64,000 nucleotides of DNA from positions 1 to 64,000 of the forward strand of contig JAUNNI010000001.1 in assembly GCA_030531555.1 (NCBI GenBank), written 5' to 3'. Below are positions 55,219 to 63,981 of this stretch, one piece after another. Source of the stretch: Eubacteriales bacterium (GTDB lineage: Bacteria > Bacillota > Clostridia > Lachnospirales > Lachnospiraceae). Every line of letters starts with the position of its first letter. Position 1 is the stretch's first letter. Both the position numbers and the translations under genes were made by a program. Below the pieces are notes generated by a model. It was not told the DNA's origin and made no database searches. It was given only the letters and a program-made list of their open reading frames with translations.

Positions 55219-56171
55219 AAAAGAAATATCTCTCAATTCTTGGAAGTATTCTTCTTCTTAGTGTTGTTGCATTTTTCTTAAATCCTTATTTTATACAGAC
55301 TTCGAATCTTCTGACCATGATCCGTCAGGCCAGCATTCTTTTAATGCTAAGTCTTGGTCTTACTGTGGTGGTCATTACGGGAAATATCGATCTTTCTGTA
55401 GGATCTACAGCGGCTCTTACAGGATGTATCTGTGCGAAACTGATGGTTAGCGGCATGCCAATTCCTCTTTCCATTTTCCTTAGTTTTTTTGTAGGTATTT
55501 TTGTAGGTCTGATCAATGGTGTATTAGTTGGATGGTTAAGCCTTCCTTCTTTTGTGGCCACATATGGGATGAATATGGTTGCCTCCGGACTGGCGCTCAT
55601 GGTCATGCAGGGTGGCGTGATCTATGATCTTCCCAAATCATTTACTCAGATTGGGGTAGGTTATCTGGGAGCAATTCCGATTCCGATTATTTTATCCTTT
55701 ATCATGCTTTTCATTTTCTGGTTTTTATTGGAAAAAACAACCTTTGGACGTAACATATATATGATAGGTATGAATCGTCAGGCAGCGAAATTTTCCGCAG
55801 TCAATGATTTAAAGTTGTTTTTAAAGACATTTATGTTATCAGGGCTCACTGCTTCAGCAGGAGGAATCATGATGACGGCCCGTTTAAATGCTGCGGATGC
55901 CGGAATGAGTGAAACCTACGGCTTACAGATTGTTGCGGCAGTAGTGGTTGGTGGAACTTCTTTACTAGGTGGAGAAGGTGGTGTCATGGGAACTTTTTTT
56001 GGGGTCTTGATTTTAACCATGATAATGAATATTATGAATATGAACCGAGTGGATTCCAACTGGCAGAATTTAGTTTTAGGTGTGTTAATTTTGATGATTA
56101 TCTTTCTACATCGAAACGGTGCCAGAATCCTTGGGAAATTTAAGAAAAAACAGACAAGGCAGGAGGTATGA
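55215..56171 (+). CDS. ribose-type ABC transporter permease, second subunit
   Basis: The 318-residue RbsC-type membrane protein has SLGLTVVVITGNIDLSVGSTAALTGCICAK near residue 47 and GLQIVAAVVVGGTSLLGGEGGVMG near residue 235. AAGGAGGAG precedes ATG 55215, which overlaps the fusion gene stop. It presumably pairs with the permease domain of the upstream fusion protein. The ComB-like gene follows after 1 bp. Confidence 0.88.
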   Translation: MKKKYLSILGSILLLSVVAFFLNPYFIQTSNLLTMIRQASILLMLSLGLTVVVITGNIDLSVGSTAALTGCICAKLMVSGMPIPLSIFLSFFVGIFVGLINGVLVGWLSLPSFVATYGMNMVASGLALMVMQGGVIYDLPKSFTQIGVGYLGAIPIPIILSFIMLFIFWFLLEKTTFGRNIYMIGMNRQAAKFSAVNDLKLFLKTFMLSGLTASAGGIMMTARLNAADAGMSETYGLQIVAAVVVGGTSLLGGEGGVMGTFFGVLILTMIMNIMNMNRVDSNWQNLVLGVLILMIIFLHRNGARILGKFKKKQTRQEV

Positions 56172-56172
56172 T

Positions 56173-56862
56173 ATGAATATAGAAATCTTGGAAATGATTG
56201 ATGGAGCCAAAAAAGCAAAAGGTTTGACGGTTATTATTGATGTCTTTCGTGCATTTTCTTTGGAAACCTATCTATTTGCAAGAGGGGCGAAAGAAATCTA
56301 TGCAGTTGGAAAAGAACAAACGGCAAGGTTGTTAAAGATGCATCATCAGGACTTTGTACTAATCGGGGAAAGAGGCGGAAAAATCCTCCCTGGTTTTGAT
56401 TATGGAAATTCTCCTTTCCAGACAAAAGATGGCGATTTTGTAGGGAAAAGTATCATTCATACTACCAGTGCAGGGACACAGGGCATAATTAACGCCGAAG
56501 GTGCCAGTGAGATTATCACAGGAAGCCTGGTGAATGCAAAAGCCATTGCTTCTTATATCCGTAAGAAAAATCCAAAGCAGGTTTCTTTGGTGGCTATGGG
56601 ATTAGCCGGAAAGAAAAGAGGAACAGAAGACTATCTTTGCGCCAGATATATCAAAAGTCTTCTTTTAGACGAACCATTTTCCATGGAAGACGAACTCGCA
56701 ATGTTAAGAAAAGATGATCTTGTTCAGAAGTTCTTTGATCCAGAGCTTCAGGAAATCTTCCCGAAAGAAGATTATTTCATGTGTATCGATTATGGTCGCT
56801 TTGATTTTGTTTTAAGAGTGGAGCCTTTTGAGAAGGATACTTATCGCGTATCTCTCGTGTAA
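56173..56862 (+). CDS. ComB-like 2-phosphosulfolactate phosphatase-family protein
   Basis: The 229-residue protein shows IIDVFRAFSLETYL, IGERGGKILPGFDYGNSPF and IIHTTSAGTQGI, the three blocks of the ComB family, which are Mg-dependent phosphatases. In archaea the substrate is 2-phosphosulfolactate, part of coenzyme M synthesis; here the substrate is probably another phosphoester. AGGAGG lies before ATG 56173. It is the last gene of the transporter operon, so it may act on the imported compound. Confidence 0.78.
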   Translation: MNIEILEMIDGAKKAKGLTVIIDVFRAFSLETYLFARGAKEIYAVGKEQTARLLKMHHQDFVLIGERGGKILPGFDYGNSPFQTKDGDFVGKSIIHTTSAGTQGIINAEGASEIITGSLVNAKAIASYIRKKNPKQVSLVAMGLAGKKRGTEDYLCARYIKSLLLDEPFSMEDELAMLRKDDLVQKFFDPELQEIFPKEDYFMCIDYGRFDFVLRVEPFEKDTYRVSLV

Positions 56863-57011
56863 ATGTTTATGTAATTGAGCATTTACGAAGATAACATCTT
56901 CCTGAAAAACATAAGGAAAGGCTGCTTTTTGTCAAATGGAATTATCGAATCTTATCATGGTAAGAATCGGCTATTTTCCTTTCACTCTCAGACAGAGGTA
57001 AAAAAGAATGT

Positions 57012-57017
57012 TATACT
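57012..57017 (+). promoter_or_regulatory. weak -10 element before the 173-residue gene
   Basis: TATACT lies 41 bp before the start codon, with CAGACA at 56989-56994 as a poor -35 (17-bp spacer). The gene probably has its own promoter. Confidence 0.35.
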
Positions 57018-57058
57018 GTTTTTAAGTAAAGATTCATAGTAGAAAGGGATAGAAGATT

Positions 57059-57580
57059 ATGGCAACACAGATTAATGATACCCAGAATTATATGACATTT
57101 CAAAGTGAGCTGATCCCTCAGATGATCAAGCAAAACAACACCTTATATACTGCATTTGCAGGGGATTATGAGAATAAAAAGGTGGAAGTTTCTTTTGATA
57201 TTCGTGTAAAAAACAGCATCATTAAAAGTAATAAAGCAGATATTATCAAGAATAATCATGTGATTCTTCAGAAGAATATGGTCAGCGGAATCTTCTTCTT
57301 ATTTGAAGCAGATAAGAAACAGTTTGTAGAAAAAGAAGATGGTAGCAAAGTATTCGAAGAGACGGTGAAAACCAATGATTATTCCTATACCATCACATTT
57401 ATTCAAAAAGCTCAGGAAGAGGAAGAAGTAAAAGCAGAGGCCAGCCCAATGCGCACAGGAGATATCTCTTCCGATGTCAATGCGATTCTGCAAAAATACG
57501 GAATCGGAACAGAAGGGGAAGATGACTCTCCAATTACAGATATCATCAAGAGCTGGAAGCTGGGTCATCCAGACGCATAA
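57059..57580 (+). CDS. uncharacterised 173-residue protein
   Basis: I do not recognise this protein. It appears soluble, with an alternating beta-rich middle (VEVSFDIRVKNSIIKSNKADII) and an acidic linker (EEEEVKAEASPMRTGDI), and ends in a short helix-like tail with IIKSWKLGHPDA. There is no signal peptide, membrane segment or cysteine. AAAGGGA lies about 11 bp upstream. It stands alone between the ComB-like gene and the second T-box, with no clear operon partner. Confidence 0.7.
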   Translation: MATQINDTQNYMTFQSELIPQMIKQNNTLYTAFAGDYENKKVEVSFDIRVKNSIIKSNKADIIKNNHVILQKNMVSGIFFLFEADKKQFVEKEDGSKVFEETVKTNDYSYTITFIQKAQEEEEVKAEASPMRTGDISSDVNAILQKYGIGTEGEDDSPITDIIKSWKLGHPDA

Positions 57581-57609
57581 AGGAAAAACGATTTAATACA
57601 TTAAAGTAC

Positions 57610-57638
57610 TTGACTTTTATTTTAAATGATATTAAAAT
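57610..57638 (+). promoter_or_regulatory. promoter of the trpXYZ operon
   Basis: TTGACT at 57610-57615 and TAAAAT at 57633-57638 are separated by 17 bp. The start point should be near 57645, before the T-box leader. Confidence 0.75.
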
Positions 57639-57644
57639 TTAATA

Positions 57645-57948
57645 AAATATAAAAAGCCTATGGCTGGCATAAGTTAAACCGTTGATGAAGAATAGTAGCA
57701 GATTAGTCAACCTTAAAGCGAGCTCTGGATGGTGAAAGCAGAGTAGGATACAATTTCGTGAATGGACTTCAGAGGGCGATATTGAAGGAAAAAGTGGATT
57801 TTATCTTGTAGGTATCGACGGGATCCCACCCGTTATCCATCGGGCATACGTGATAGCGTATGAAGCGAGCGGACGTTTTACGTCAATTTGGGTGGTATCG
57901 CAGGTTTATAATAGCTTGTCCCTTACGAGGGATGAGCTTTCTTTTTTA
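57645..57948 (+). ncRNA. tryptophan T-box leader of the trpXYZ transporter operon
   Basis: The T-box is TTTGGGTGGTATCGCAGG at 57887-57904. The specifier region GAATGGAC contains TGG at 57763-57765, which shares AATGGAC with the trp operon leader and supports Trp specificity. A terminator follows at 57913-57948. It should permit transporter expression when tRNA-Trp is uncharged. Confidence 0.88.
57913..57948 (+). terminator. T-box-controlled terminator before trpX
   Basis: AGCTTGTCCCT (57913-57923) pairs with AGGGATGAGCT (57928-57938), using two G-U pairs, around the loop TACG. A T-rich run follows. Confidence 0.85.
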
Positions 57949-57978
57949 TCATTTTTTATTTAATAAGGAGGAATTTCC

Positions 57979-59040
57979 ATGAAAAAATCAACAATTGCAA
58001 AAAAAATCAGTGCAGTGTTAATGGCATCTGCCATGGTAGCAGGTCTGGCAGCATGTGGTGGCAGTGGATCTGGCACAGAAAGTACAGAAGCAAGTGGCGG
58101 AGCTACTTATTCTATTGGTATCTGTAACTATGTAGATGATGCTTCTTTAAATCAGATTGTCGATAATATCGAAAGTCGTTTAAAAGAAATCGAAAAAGAA
58201 AAAGGTGTTACCTTCAATGTTTCTTATGATAACTGTAATGCAGATGCAAGTGTCATGAATCAGATTATCAGCAACTTCCAGGCTGACAATGTGGATCTTA
58301 TGGTAGGTGTTGCAACACCAGTTGCTATGGCAATGCAGGCAGCAACAGAAGGTAGTGACACACCTGTAATCTTCTCCGCAGTTTCTGATCCAGAAGGTGC
58401 AGCTCTTGTAGAATCCAACGAAGCTCCTGGAGCAAACATCACAGGTACTTCTGACTATCTTGATACTTCATCCGTTATGAACCTTATTTTAGCGGCAGAC
58501 CCAGATGCAGATTGTATCGGTCTCTTATATGACCAGGGTCAGGACGCCTCCACAGCTCCAATCGCAGATGCAAAAGCTTACCTTGATGCTAAAGGAATCA
58601 AATACATTGAACGTACCGGAACTACAACAGATGAAGTACAGCTTGCAGCCAAATCTTTAGTAGCTGACGGCGTTGACGCTGTTTTCACTCCAACAGATAA
58701 CACAATTATGACAGCAGAGCTTTCCATCTATGAAACATTTGCAGATGCGAAAATTCCACATTATACAGGTGCAGATTCCTTCGCATTAAATGGTGCATTT
58801 GTTGGTTACGGTGTTGATTATGCGAACCTTGGTGTTGAAACAGCAAATATGATCGCAGAAGTATTATTAGATGGAAAAGATCCAGCATCCCTTTCCGTAA
58901 AAACATTTGATAATGGTACAGCAACTGTTAACACAGAAACATGTGAAGCAATTGGATTTGATTTTGAAGCAATCAAAGAAGCATTCGCTCCACTTTGCAC
59001 ACAGGTAAAAGAAATTACTACAGCAGAAAGTTTCGAATAA
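57979..59040 (+). CDS. trpX: tryptophan ABC transporter substrate-binding lipoprotein
   Basis: The 353-residue receptor has a signal peptide with lipobox LAAC (Cys 26) and a Gly/Ser linker. The body starts YSIGICNYVDDASLNQIVDNIE and continues with DLMVGVATPVAMAMQAATE, the pattern of the COG2984 receptor group. This group, with its permease and ATPase, is predicted to import tryptophan in Firmicutes. The Trp T-box in front supports that here. Biased codons suggest high expression. AAGGAGG precedes the ATG. Confidence 0.88.
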   Translation: MKKSTIAKKISAVLMASAMVAGLAACGGSGSGTESTEASGGATYSIGICNYVDDASLNQIVDNIESRLKEIEKEKGVTFNVSYDNCNADASVMNQIISNFQADNVDLMVGVATPVAMAMQAATEGSDTPVIFSAVSDPEGAALVESNEAPGANITGTSDYLDTSSVMNLILAADPDADCIGLLYDQGQDASTAPIADAKAYLDAKGIKYIERTGTTTDEVQLAAKSLVADGVDAVFTPTDNTIMTAELSIYETFADAKIPHYTGADSFALNGAFVGYGVDYANLGVETANMIAEVLLDGKDPASLSVKTFDNGTATVNTETCEAIGFDFEAIKEAFAPLCTQVKEITTAESFE

Positions 59041-59064
59041 TAGAAACGAAGGAGGAAAGAAACC

Positions 59065-59991
59065 ATGTCCTTTGCAATGGCTTTGACATTAGTGCAAACC
59101 GCATTGGAGCTGGGGCTTATCTGTTCGCTCACAGTTCTTGCATTATTCTTAAGTTATTCAATGTTAAATGTCTGTGATCTTTCCACAGACGGATGTTTTA
59201 CCCTTGGTGCAGCAGTTGGTGCGGTAGTTGCAATCTCAGGACATCCGATTTTATCCATCGTGGCTGCTATGTGTGCCGGTGTTTTGTCTGGTTTTATCAC
59301 AGCAATTCTTCAGACCAAGATGGGTGTTGAGAGTCTTTTAGCAGGAATTATCGTAAATACAGCACTTTATTCTGTAAATATTGCAATCATGGGTGGCTCA
59401 TCTCTTTTAAATATGAATAAGACAGAGACGGTTTTCACCATGGTCAAAGGATTGGTTGCCGGAACTGCTTTGGAGTCTTATTTCATTCTCATTGTTGCTC
59501 TTGTAGCAGTGGCAGTGATTGTGATATTCCTTAATTTTTTCTTGAAAACAAGATTAGGGCTTGCGATCCGTGCAACAGGAAATAATCCGGATATGGTAAA
59601 ATCCTCATCCATCAATCCGGCGTTTACTACCATTATTGGTCTTTGTGTCGCCAATTCATTTACTGCTTTATCCGGTGCTTTGTTATCCCAATCCCAGAAA
59701 TCTGTGGATATTAACATCGGACAAGGTATGGTTACCATCGCACTTGCTTCTCTTTTAATTGGTGGAACAGTGATCAATCATGGAAGCATTTTAAAAAGAG
59801 CCATCGGTGTAGTGCTTGGATCCTTTATCTTCCGTTTGGTTTATACCATCGCGTTACGATTCAACATGCCTGCCTTTATGCTTAAGCTGGTATCTTCTGT
59901 CATCGTAATTCTTGCCATCTTTATTCCATATCTTAAGAATAATTGGCCAACGATCCAGAGAAGACTGAATTATAAGAAGGGAGGAAGATAG
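59065..59991 (+). CDS. trpY: tryptophan ABC transporter permease
   Basis: The 308-residue membrane protein of the branched-chain-type permease family (COG4120) has FLSYSMLNVCDLSTDGCFTLGAAVG near the N-terminus and SINPAFTTIIGLCVANSFTALSGALLSQSQ mid-protein. About nine hydrophobic segments are visible. GGAGGAAAG lies before ATG 59065. It forms the channel for the TrpX-bound substrate, and its stop is 1 bp from the ATPase start. Confidence 0.87.
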   Translation: MSFAMALTLVQTALELGLICSLTVLALFLSYSMLNVCDLSTDGCFTLGAAVGAVVAISGHPILSIVAAMCAGVLSGFITAILQTKMGVESLLAGIIVNTALYSVNIAIMGGSSLLNMNKTETVFTMVKGLVAGTALESYFILIVALVAVAVIVIFLNFFLKTRLGLAIRATGNNPDMVKSSSINPAFTTIIGLCVANSFTALSGALLSQSQKSVDINIGQGMVTIALASLLIGGTVINHGSILKRAIGVVLGSFIFRLVYTIALRFNMPAFMLKLVSSVIVILAIFIPYLKNNWPTIQRRLNYKKGGR

Positions 59992-59992
59992 G

Positions 59993-60781
59993 ATGTTACA
60001 AGTAGAAAATATCTCAAAAACCTTCAATCCCGGCACAGTCAATGAAAAAGTCGCCATTCAAGATTTGTCTCTTCATTTGAAGAAAGGTGATTTTGCTACG
60101 ATTATTGGTTCCAATGGTGCTGGAAAATCTACATTATTTAATGCAGTTTGTGGTGACTTTCTGACAGATAACGGTGTGATTCGTTTGGATGGAAAAGATA
60201 TCACCTTCCTTCCGCAACATTTAAGAGCACGCAGAATCGGTCGCCTCTATCAGGATCCGATGCGAGGAAGTGCTCCGGGCATGACCATTCTTGAAAATCT
60301 GGCATTGGCAGGAGGCAAAGGAGGATGGTTATCCGTTATCACAAGAGGAGAGAAAAAAGCCTTTCAAGAGCAATTATCCAGACTGAATATCGGCTTGGAG
60401 GATCGTCTCAATCATCCGGTAGGTTTACTTTCCGGTGGTCAGAGACAGGCCCTTACTCTTTTGATGGCGACCATCAATCCACCAAAGCTCTTACTTCTTG
60501 ATGAACATACAGCAGCTCTTGATCCGGCTACGGCAGAAAAAGTATTAAAGCTGACCAGGGAAATCGTGGAAGAACATAAGATTACCACATTAATGATCAC
60601 CCACAATATGCAGGATGCTTTGGATATGGGAAACCGTACTCTTATGATGGATAACGGTCATATTATTCTGGATGTCGAGGGAGAAGAGCGTAAGAACCTT
60701 ACGGTGGAAGATCTCATGGAACAGTTCAAAGCAGGAGCAGGAAAAGCACTTGTCAATGACCGTATGTTATTACAAAAATAA
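59993..60781 (+). CDS. trpZ: tryptophan ABC transporter ATPase
   Basis: The 262-residue ABC ATPase has Walker A IIGSNGAGKSTLFN, Q-loop LYQDPMRG, signature LLSGGQRQALTLL, Walker B LLLLDEHTAALDP and an H-loop in LMITHNMQDA. The Walker B segment has DEHTAALDP where most transporters have DEPT. It is the last gene of the trpXYZ unit, which a terminator closes. Confidence 0.9.
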   Translation: MLQVENISKTFNPGTVNEKVAIQDLSLHLKKGDFATIIGSNGAGKSTLFNAVCGDFLTDNGVIRLDGKDITFLPQHLRARRIGRLYQDPMRGSAPGMTILENLALAGGKGGWLSVITRGEKKAFQEQLSRLNIGLEDRLNHPVGLLSGGQRQALTLLMATINPPKLLLLDEHTAALDPATAEKVLKLTREIVEEHKITTLMITHNMQDALDMGNRTLMMDNGHIILDVEGEERKNLTVEDLMEQFKAGAGKALVNDRMLLQK

Positions 60782-60805
60782 TCTATCTTAGAGAAATATA
60801 TTGAA

Positions 60806-60863
60806 GAAAAGTACGATCCTTTCTTTCATTTTGTAAGAAAAGAGAGTACTTTTTCTTTTTTAT
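60806..60863 (+). terminator. trpXYZ terminator
   Basis: AAAAGTAC (60807-60814) pairs with GTACTTTT (60846-60853), with an inner CTTTCTT/AAGAAA stem, and T-rich sequence follows. Confidence 0.75.
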
Positions 60864-60918
60864 GTTTCTTCATAGTTGGAAAAAATTGCAAAAAAATTAA
60901 CGAAATAAGAGTTTGCTA

Positions 60919-60948
60919 TTGCAATAAAGTATACAAATCGATTATAAT
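60919..60948 (+). promoter_or_regulatory. hydrogenase promoter
   Basis: TTGCAA at 60919-60924 and TATAAT at 60943-60948 have an 18-bp spacer that contains the 12-mer AAAGTATACAAA, also present before glgC. Confidence 0.65.
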
Positions 60949-60994
60949 AAAACCGTATAATATTACTAATTCAATTAACAAAGGAGATACAAAT

Positions 60995-62578
60995 ATGAGA
61001 GGATTGGATTCCACAAAAACATCATTAAGACATATGGTGTTTACTGAAGTAGCTCGCTTCGCATATGAAGGCGGATCCAAGGAAGATTTCGAACAGCTTC
61101 CTTACAAGATGCTTCCTAGTGAGCATAACAAATACCGCTCTAACATTTTCTTAGAGAGAGCAATTCTTGGTGAACGTTTACGTACTGCAATGGGTATGCC
61201 TTATCGTCCAGCCAGCCAGGGTGGTCCTTTAAGTGACGGCCTTGAGAATGCAGACGTTGATGAACATTATTACACACCACCTCTGATCAATGTAATCAAG
61301 TTTGCTTGTAACTCTTGTCCAGAGAAAAAAGTAATGGTTACAGAAGGCTGCCAGGGATGTCTGGAACATCCATGTATGGAAGTATGTCCAAAGAAAGCAA
61401 TTTCCATGAAGAATGGTAAGTCTTACATTGATCAGGAAAAATGTATCAAATGTGGTAAATGTGTAAGCGCATGTCCATACAGCGCAATCATCAAACAGGA
61501 ACGTCCATGTACCCTCGCTTGTGGCGCTGGCGCTATCAAGAGCGATGAGTTTGGTCGTGCTCACATCGATCAGGATAAATGTGTATCCTGTGGTCAGTGT
61601 CTTGTTTCCTGTCCATTTGGTGCCATCGTAGATAAGAGCCAGATCTATCAGTGTATCAAATCCATCAACAAAGGGGAAAAAGTATACGCTGCAGTAGCAC
61701 CTGCTTTCGTTGGTCAGTTCGGTACAGATAGTGATAACCAGAAGGTTCGTGCATTATTCAAACATCTTGGATTCCGCGATGCAAGAGAAGTTTCCATCGG
61801 TGCAGATATGTGTACTGTAGCTGAGGCTAGAGATTTCCTTGATGAAGTACCATCCAAGCTTGACTTCATGGCAACATCCTGCTGTCCAGCATGGGCTGCA
61901 TTTGCAAAGAAGAACTTCCCAGAACTTTCTAAGAACATCTCCATGGCATTAACTCCAATGGTACTTACTGCTCGTATGATTAAAAAACGTCATCCTGGTG
62001 CAAAAGTTGCCTTCATCGGACCATGTGCTGCTAAGAAGCTTGAAGCGATGCGTCGTACCATCCGTTCTGACGTAGATTTCGTTCTTACATTTGAAGAAGT
62101 TGCTGGTATGATGGATGCAAGAAATGTAAGTCTTGATGACATCACAGAAGAAGAATTCCTTCCATTCATGTCTGGATCCGGCGACGGCTGTGGATTCGCA
62201 ATCTCCGGTGGTGTTGCTGATGCGGTTGTACATCGTGTACATCAGATTGATCCAAGCATTGAAGTTAAAGTAGCAAAAGCAGAAGGTCTTGCTGAATGTA
62301 AGAAACTCCTCACTATGGCTAAACTTGGCAAATACAATGGATACCTTCTTGAAGGTATGGGATGTCCAGGTGGTTGTGTAGGTGGTGCTGGTACCATCAA
62401 AGCTCCTGCTCAGACAGCAAAACTTGTTCAGGCTGAGATTAAGAACAAGGCTGGTCAGACTCCTTCTGATTCCAAATACATGTTTATGCTTGAGAACCTG
62501 GAAGAGAGAGAAGCTCTCATGAACAAAGACTTCCAGTCTGGCGCAGACGAATGGGAAAAGAAAGCATTCAACGACTAG
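60995..62578 (+). CDS. monomeric [FeFe] hydrogenase
   Basis: The 527-residue enzyme evolves or takes up H2. The N-terminal part carries ferredoxin-like clusters (CLEHPCMEVCP, CIKCGKCVSACP, CVSCGQCLVSCP). The H-cluster domain has TSCCPAW near residues 294-300, GPCAAKKLE near 342 and EGMGCPGGCVGGAG near 453. The usual MPC of the second motif is GPC here, a feature more typical of group B hydrogenases than of the classic group A enzymes. Codon bias and a dedicated promoter and terminator imply abundant expression. It is the likely redox outlet in fermentation. Confidence 0.93.
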   Translation: MRGLDSTKTSLRHMVFTEVARFAYEGGSKEDFEQLPYKMLPSEHNKYRSNIFLERAILGERLRTAMGMPYRPASQGGPLSDGLENADVDEHYYTPPLINVIKFACNSCPEKKVMVTEGCQGCLEHPCMEVCPKKAISMKNGKSYIDQEKCIKCGKCVSACPYSAIIKQERPCTLACGAGAIKSDEFGRAHIDQDKCVSCGQCLVSCPFGAIVDKSQIYQCIKSINKGEKVYAAVAPAFVGQFGTDSDNQKVRALFKHLGFRDAREVSIGADMCTVAEARDFLDEVPSKLDFMATSCCPAWAAFAKKNFPELSKNISMALTPMVLTARMIKKRHPGAKVAFIGPCAAKKLEAMRRTIRSDVDFVLTFEEVAGMMDARNVSLDDITEEEFLPFMSGSGDGCGFAISGGVADAVVHRVHQIDPSIEVKVAKAEGLAECKKLLTMAKLGKYNGYLLEGMGCPGGCVGGAGTIKAPAQTAKLVQAEIKNKAGQTPSDSKYMFMLENLEEREALMNKDFQSGADEWEKKAFND

Positions 62579-62609
62579 TTTCTATCATCATTCTATATAT
62601 AAATTTACT

Positions 62610-62642
62610 AAAAATCTCCGATTTTTATCGGAGATTTTTTTG
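62610..62642 (+). terminator. hydrogenase terminator
   Basis: AAAAATCTCCGAT (62610-62622) and ATCGGAGATTTTT (62627-62639) are perfect 13-bp arms with a 4-nt loop, followed by T. Confidence 0.95.
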
Positions 62643-62772
62643 TTTCAGAGAAAAACATATGAATTTTTATAGAAAAATGTGAAAAAAATTCAAAAAAGTA
62701 TACAAAAATTTATTAAAATTTGATAGAATAAGATATAAAATAATTTAATTACTTCCAAAGGGGGAAAAATTA

Positions 62773-63981
62773 ATGGGCAAAGAAATTATTGCTATGCTTC
62801 TTGCCGGTGGACAGGGTTCTCGTCTTTATGCTTTAACTCAGAAACTGGCAAAACCAGCAGTTCCATTTGGTGGAAAATATCGTATCATCGATTTCCCACT
62901 TTCAAACTGCATTAACTCTGGTATCGACACAGTAGGTATCCTTACACAATACCAGCCACTCGTACTAAACGAGTACATTGGCAATGGTCAGCCATGGGAT
63001 CTCGACCGTTTATACGGTGGTGTTCATGTACTTCCACCATATCAGCAGGCTTCCGGTTCTGATTGGTACAAAGGTACAGCGAATGCGATTTACCAGAACA
63101 TTTCTTTTATTGATCGTTATGATCCAGAATATGTTATTATTCTTTCCGGTGACCAGATTTGCAAACAGGACTACAGCGATTTCCTTCGTTTCCACAAAGA
63201 AAAAGGTGCTGAATTCTCTGTAGCTGTTATGGAAGTTCCTTGGGACGAAGCTAGCCGTTTCGGTCTTATGGTTACTGATGAAAATGATAAAATTTCTGAA
63301 TTCCAGGAAAAACCAAAGAATCCAAAATCCAATCTTGCTTCTATGGGTATCTATATCTTCAATTGGGATATTCTTAGAAAATACCTCATCGAAGATGAAG
63401 CAGATCCAGAATCTGAAAACGACTTTGGTAACAACATCATTCCTAACCTCTTAAGAGATGAAAGAAAGATGTATGCTTATCACTTCAGTGGATATTGGAA
63501 AGATGTAGGAACAATCTCTTCTCTCTGGGAAGCTAATATGGAAGTTCTTGATCCAGAACACAGTGGAATCGACTTATTTGACGAAGAGTGGAAGATCTAC
63601 AGCCGTAACAGCGGTATGACAGGTCACAAGATTTCCGCAAAAGCTGTTGTTGAGAACTGCCTCATTACTGACGGTTGTAGAATCGATGGTAATGTAAAAC
63701 ACTCCATTCTTTATGCAGGTGTTAAGGTTGAAGAAGGCGCTGTAATTGAAGATGCAGTTATCATGGGTGGCAGCATCATCAAGAAAGGTGCTGTAGTTAA
63801 ACATTGTATTATTGCCGAAGATGCTGTTATTGGTGAAAATGCAGTTGTAGGCGCTATGCCAGAAGGTGACGAAAAAGGCGTTGCAACAGTAGGCCCTGGC
63901 ATCTATGTTGGTGACAATGCGATCATCGGACCTAACGGTATGATTAACGAAAATGTAAAGGATGGTGAAGAAAGATGGTAA
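62773..63981 (+). CDS. glgC: glucose-1-phosphate adenylyltransferase
   Basis: The 402-residue enzyme makes ADP-glucose for glycogen. The N-terminal catalytic domain has [49 protein letters not shown] and [16 protein letters not shown], and the C-terminal half is a left-handed beta-helix of hexapeptide repeats. AGGGGG precedes ATG 62773. Codon use suggests high expression. It runs close to the window edge; a glgD-type partner commonly follows but lies outside the window. Confidence 0.96.
   Translation: MGKEIIAMLLAGGQGSRLYALTQKLAKPAVPFGGKYRIIDFPLSNCINSGIDTVGILTQYQPLVLNEYIGNGQPWDLDRLYGGVHVLPPYQQASGSDWYKGTANAIYQNISFIDRYDPEYVIILSGDQICKQDYSDFLRFHKEKGAEFSVAVMEVPWDEASRFGLMVTDENDKISEFQEKPKNPKSNLASMGIYIFNWDILRKYLIEDEADPESENDFGNNIIPNLLRDERKMYAYHFSGYWKDVGTISSLWEANMEVLDPEHSGIDLFDEEWKIYSRNSGMTGHKISAKAVVENCLITDGCRIDGNVKHSILYAGVKVEEGAVIEDAVIMGGSIIKKGAVVKHCIIAEDAVIGENAVVGAMPEGDEKGVATVGPGIYVGDNAIIGPNGMINENVKDGEERW

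Noticed and set aside
56949..56972. near-palindrome around CTTATCATGGTAAG as a terminator for the ComB-like gene
   Set aside because: The arms contain a mismatch and no T-run follows, so it is not a convincing terminator.
57299..57568. 89-codon minus-strand open frame inside the 173-residue gene
   Set aside because: It is antisense to a gene with a ribosome-binding site and typical codon use; nothing supports it as coding.
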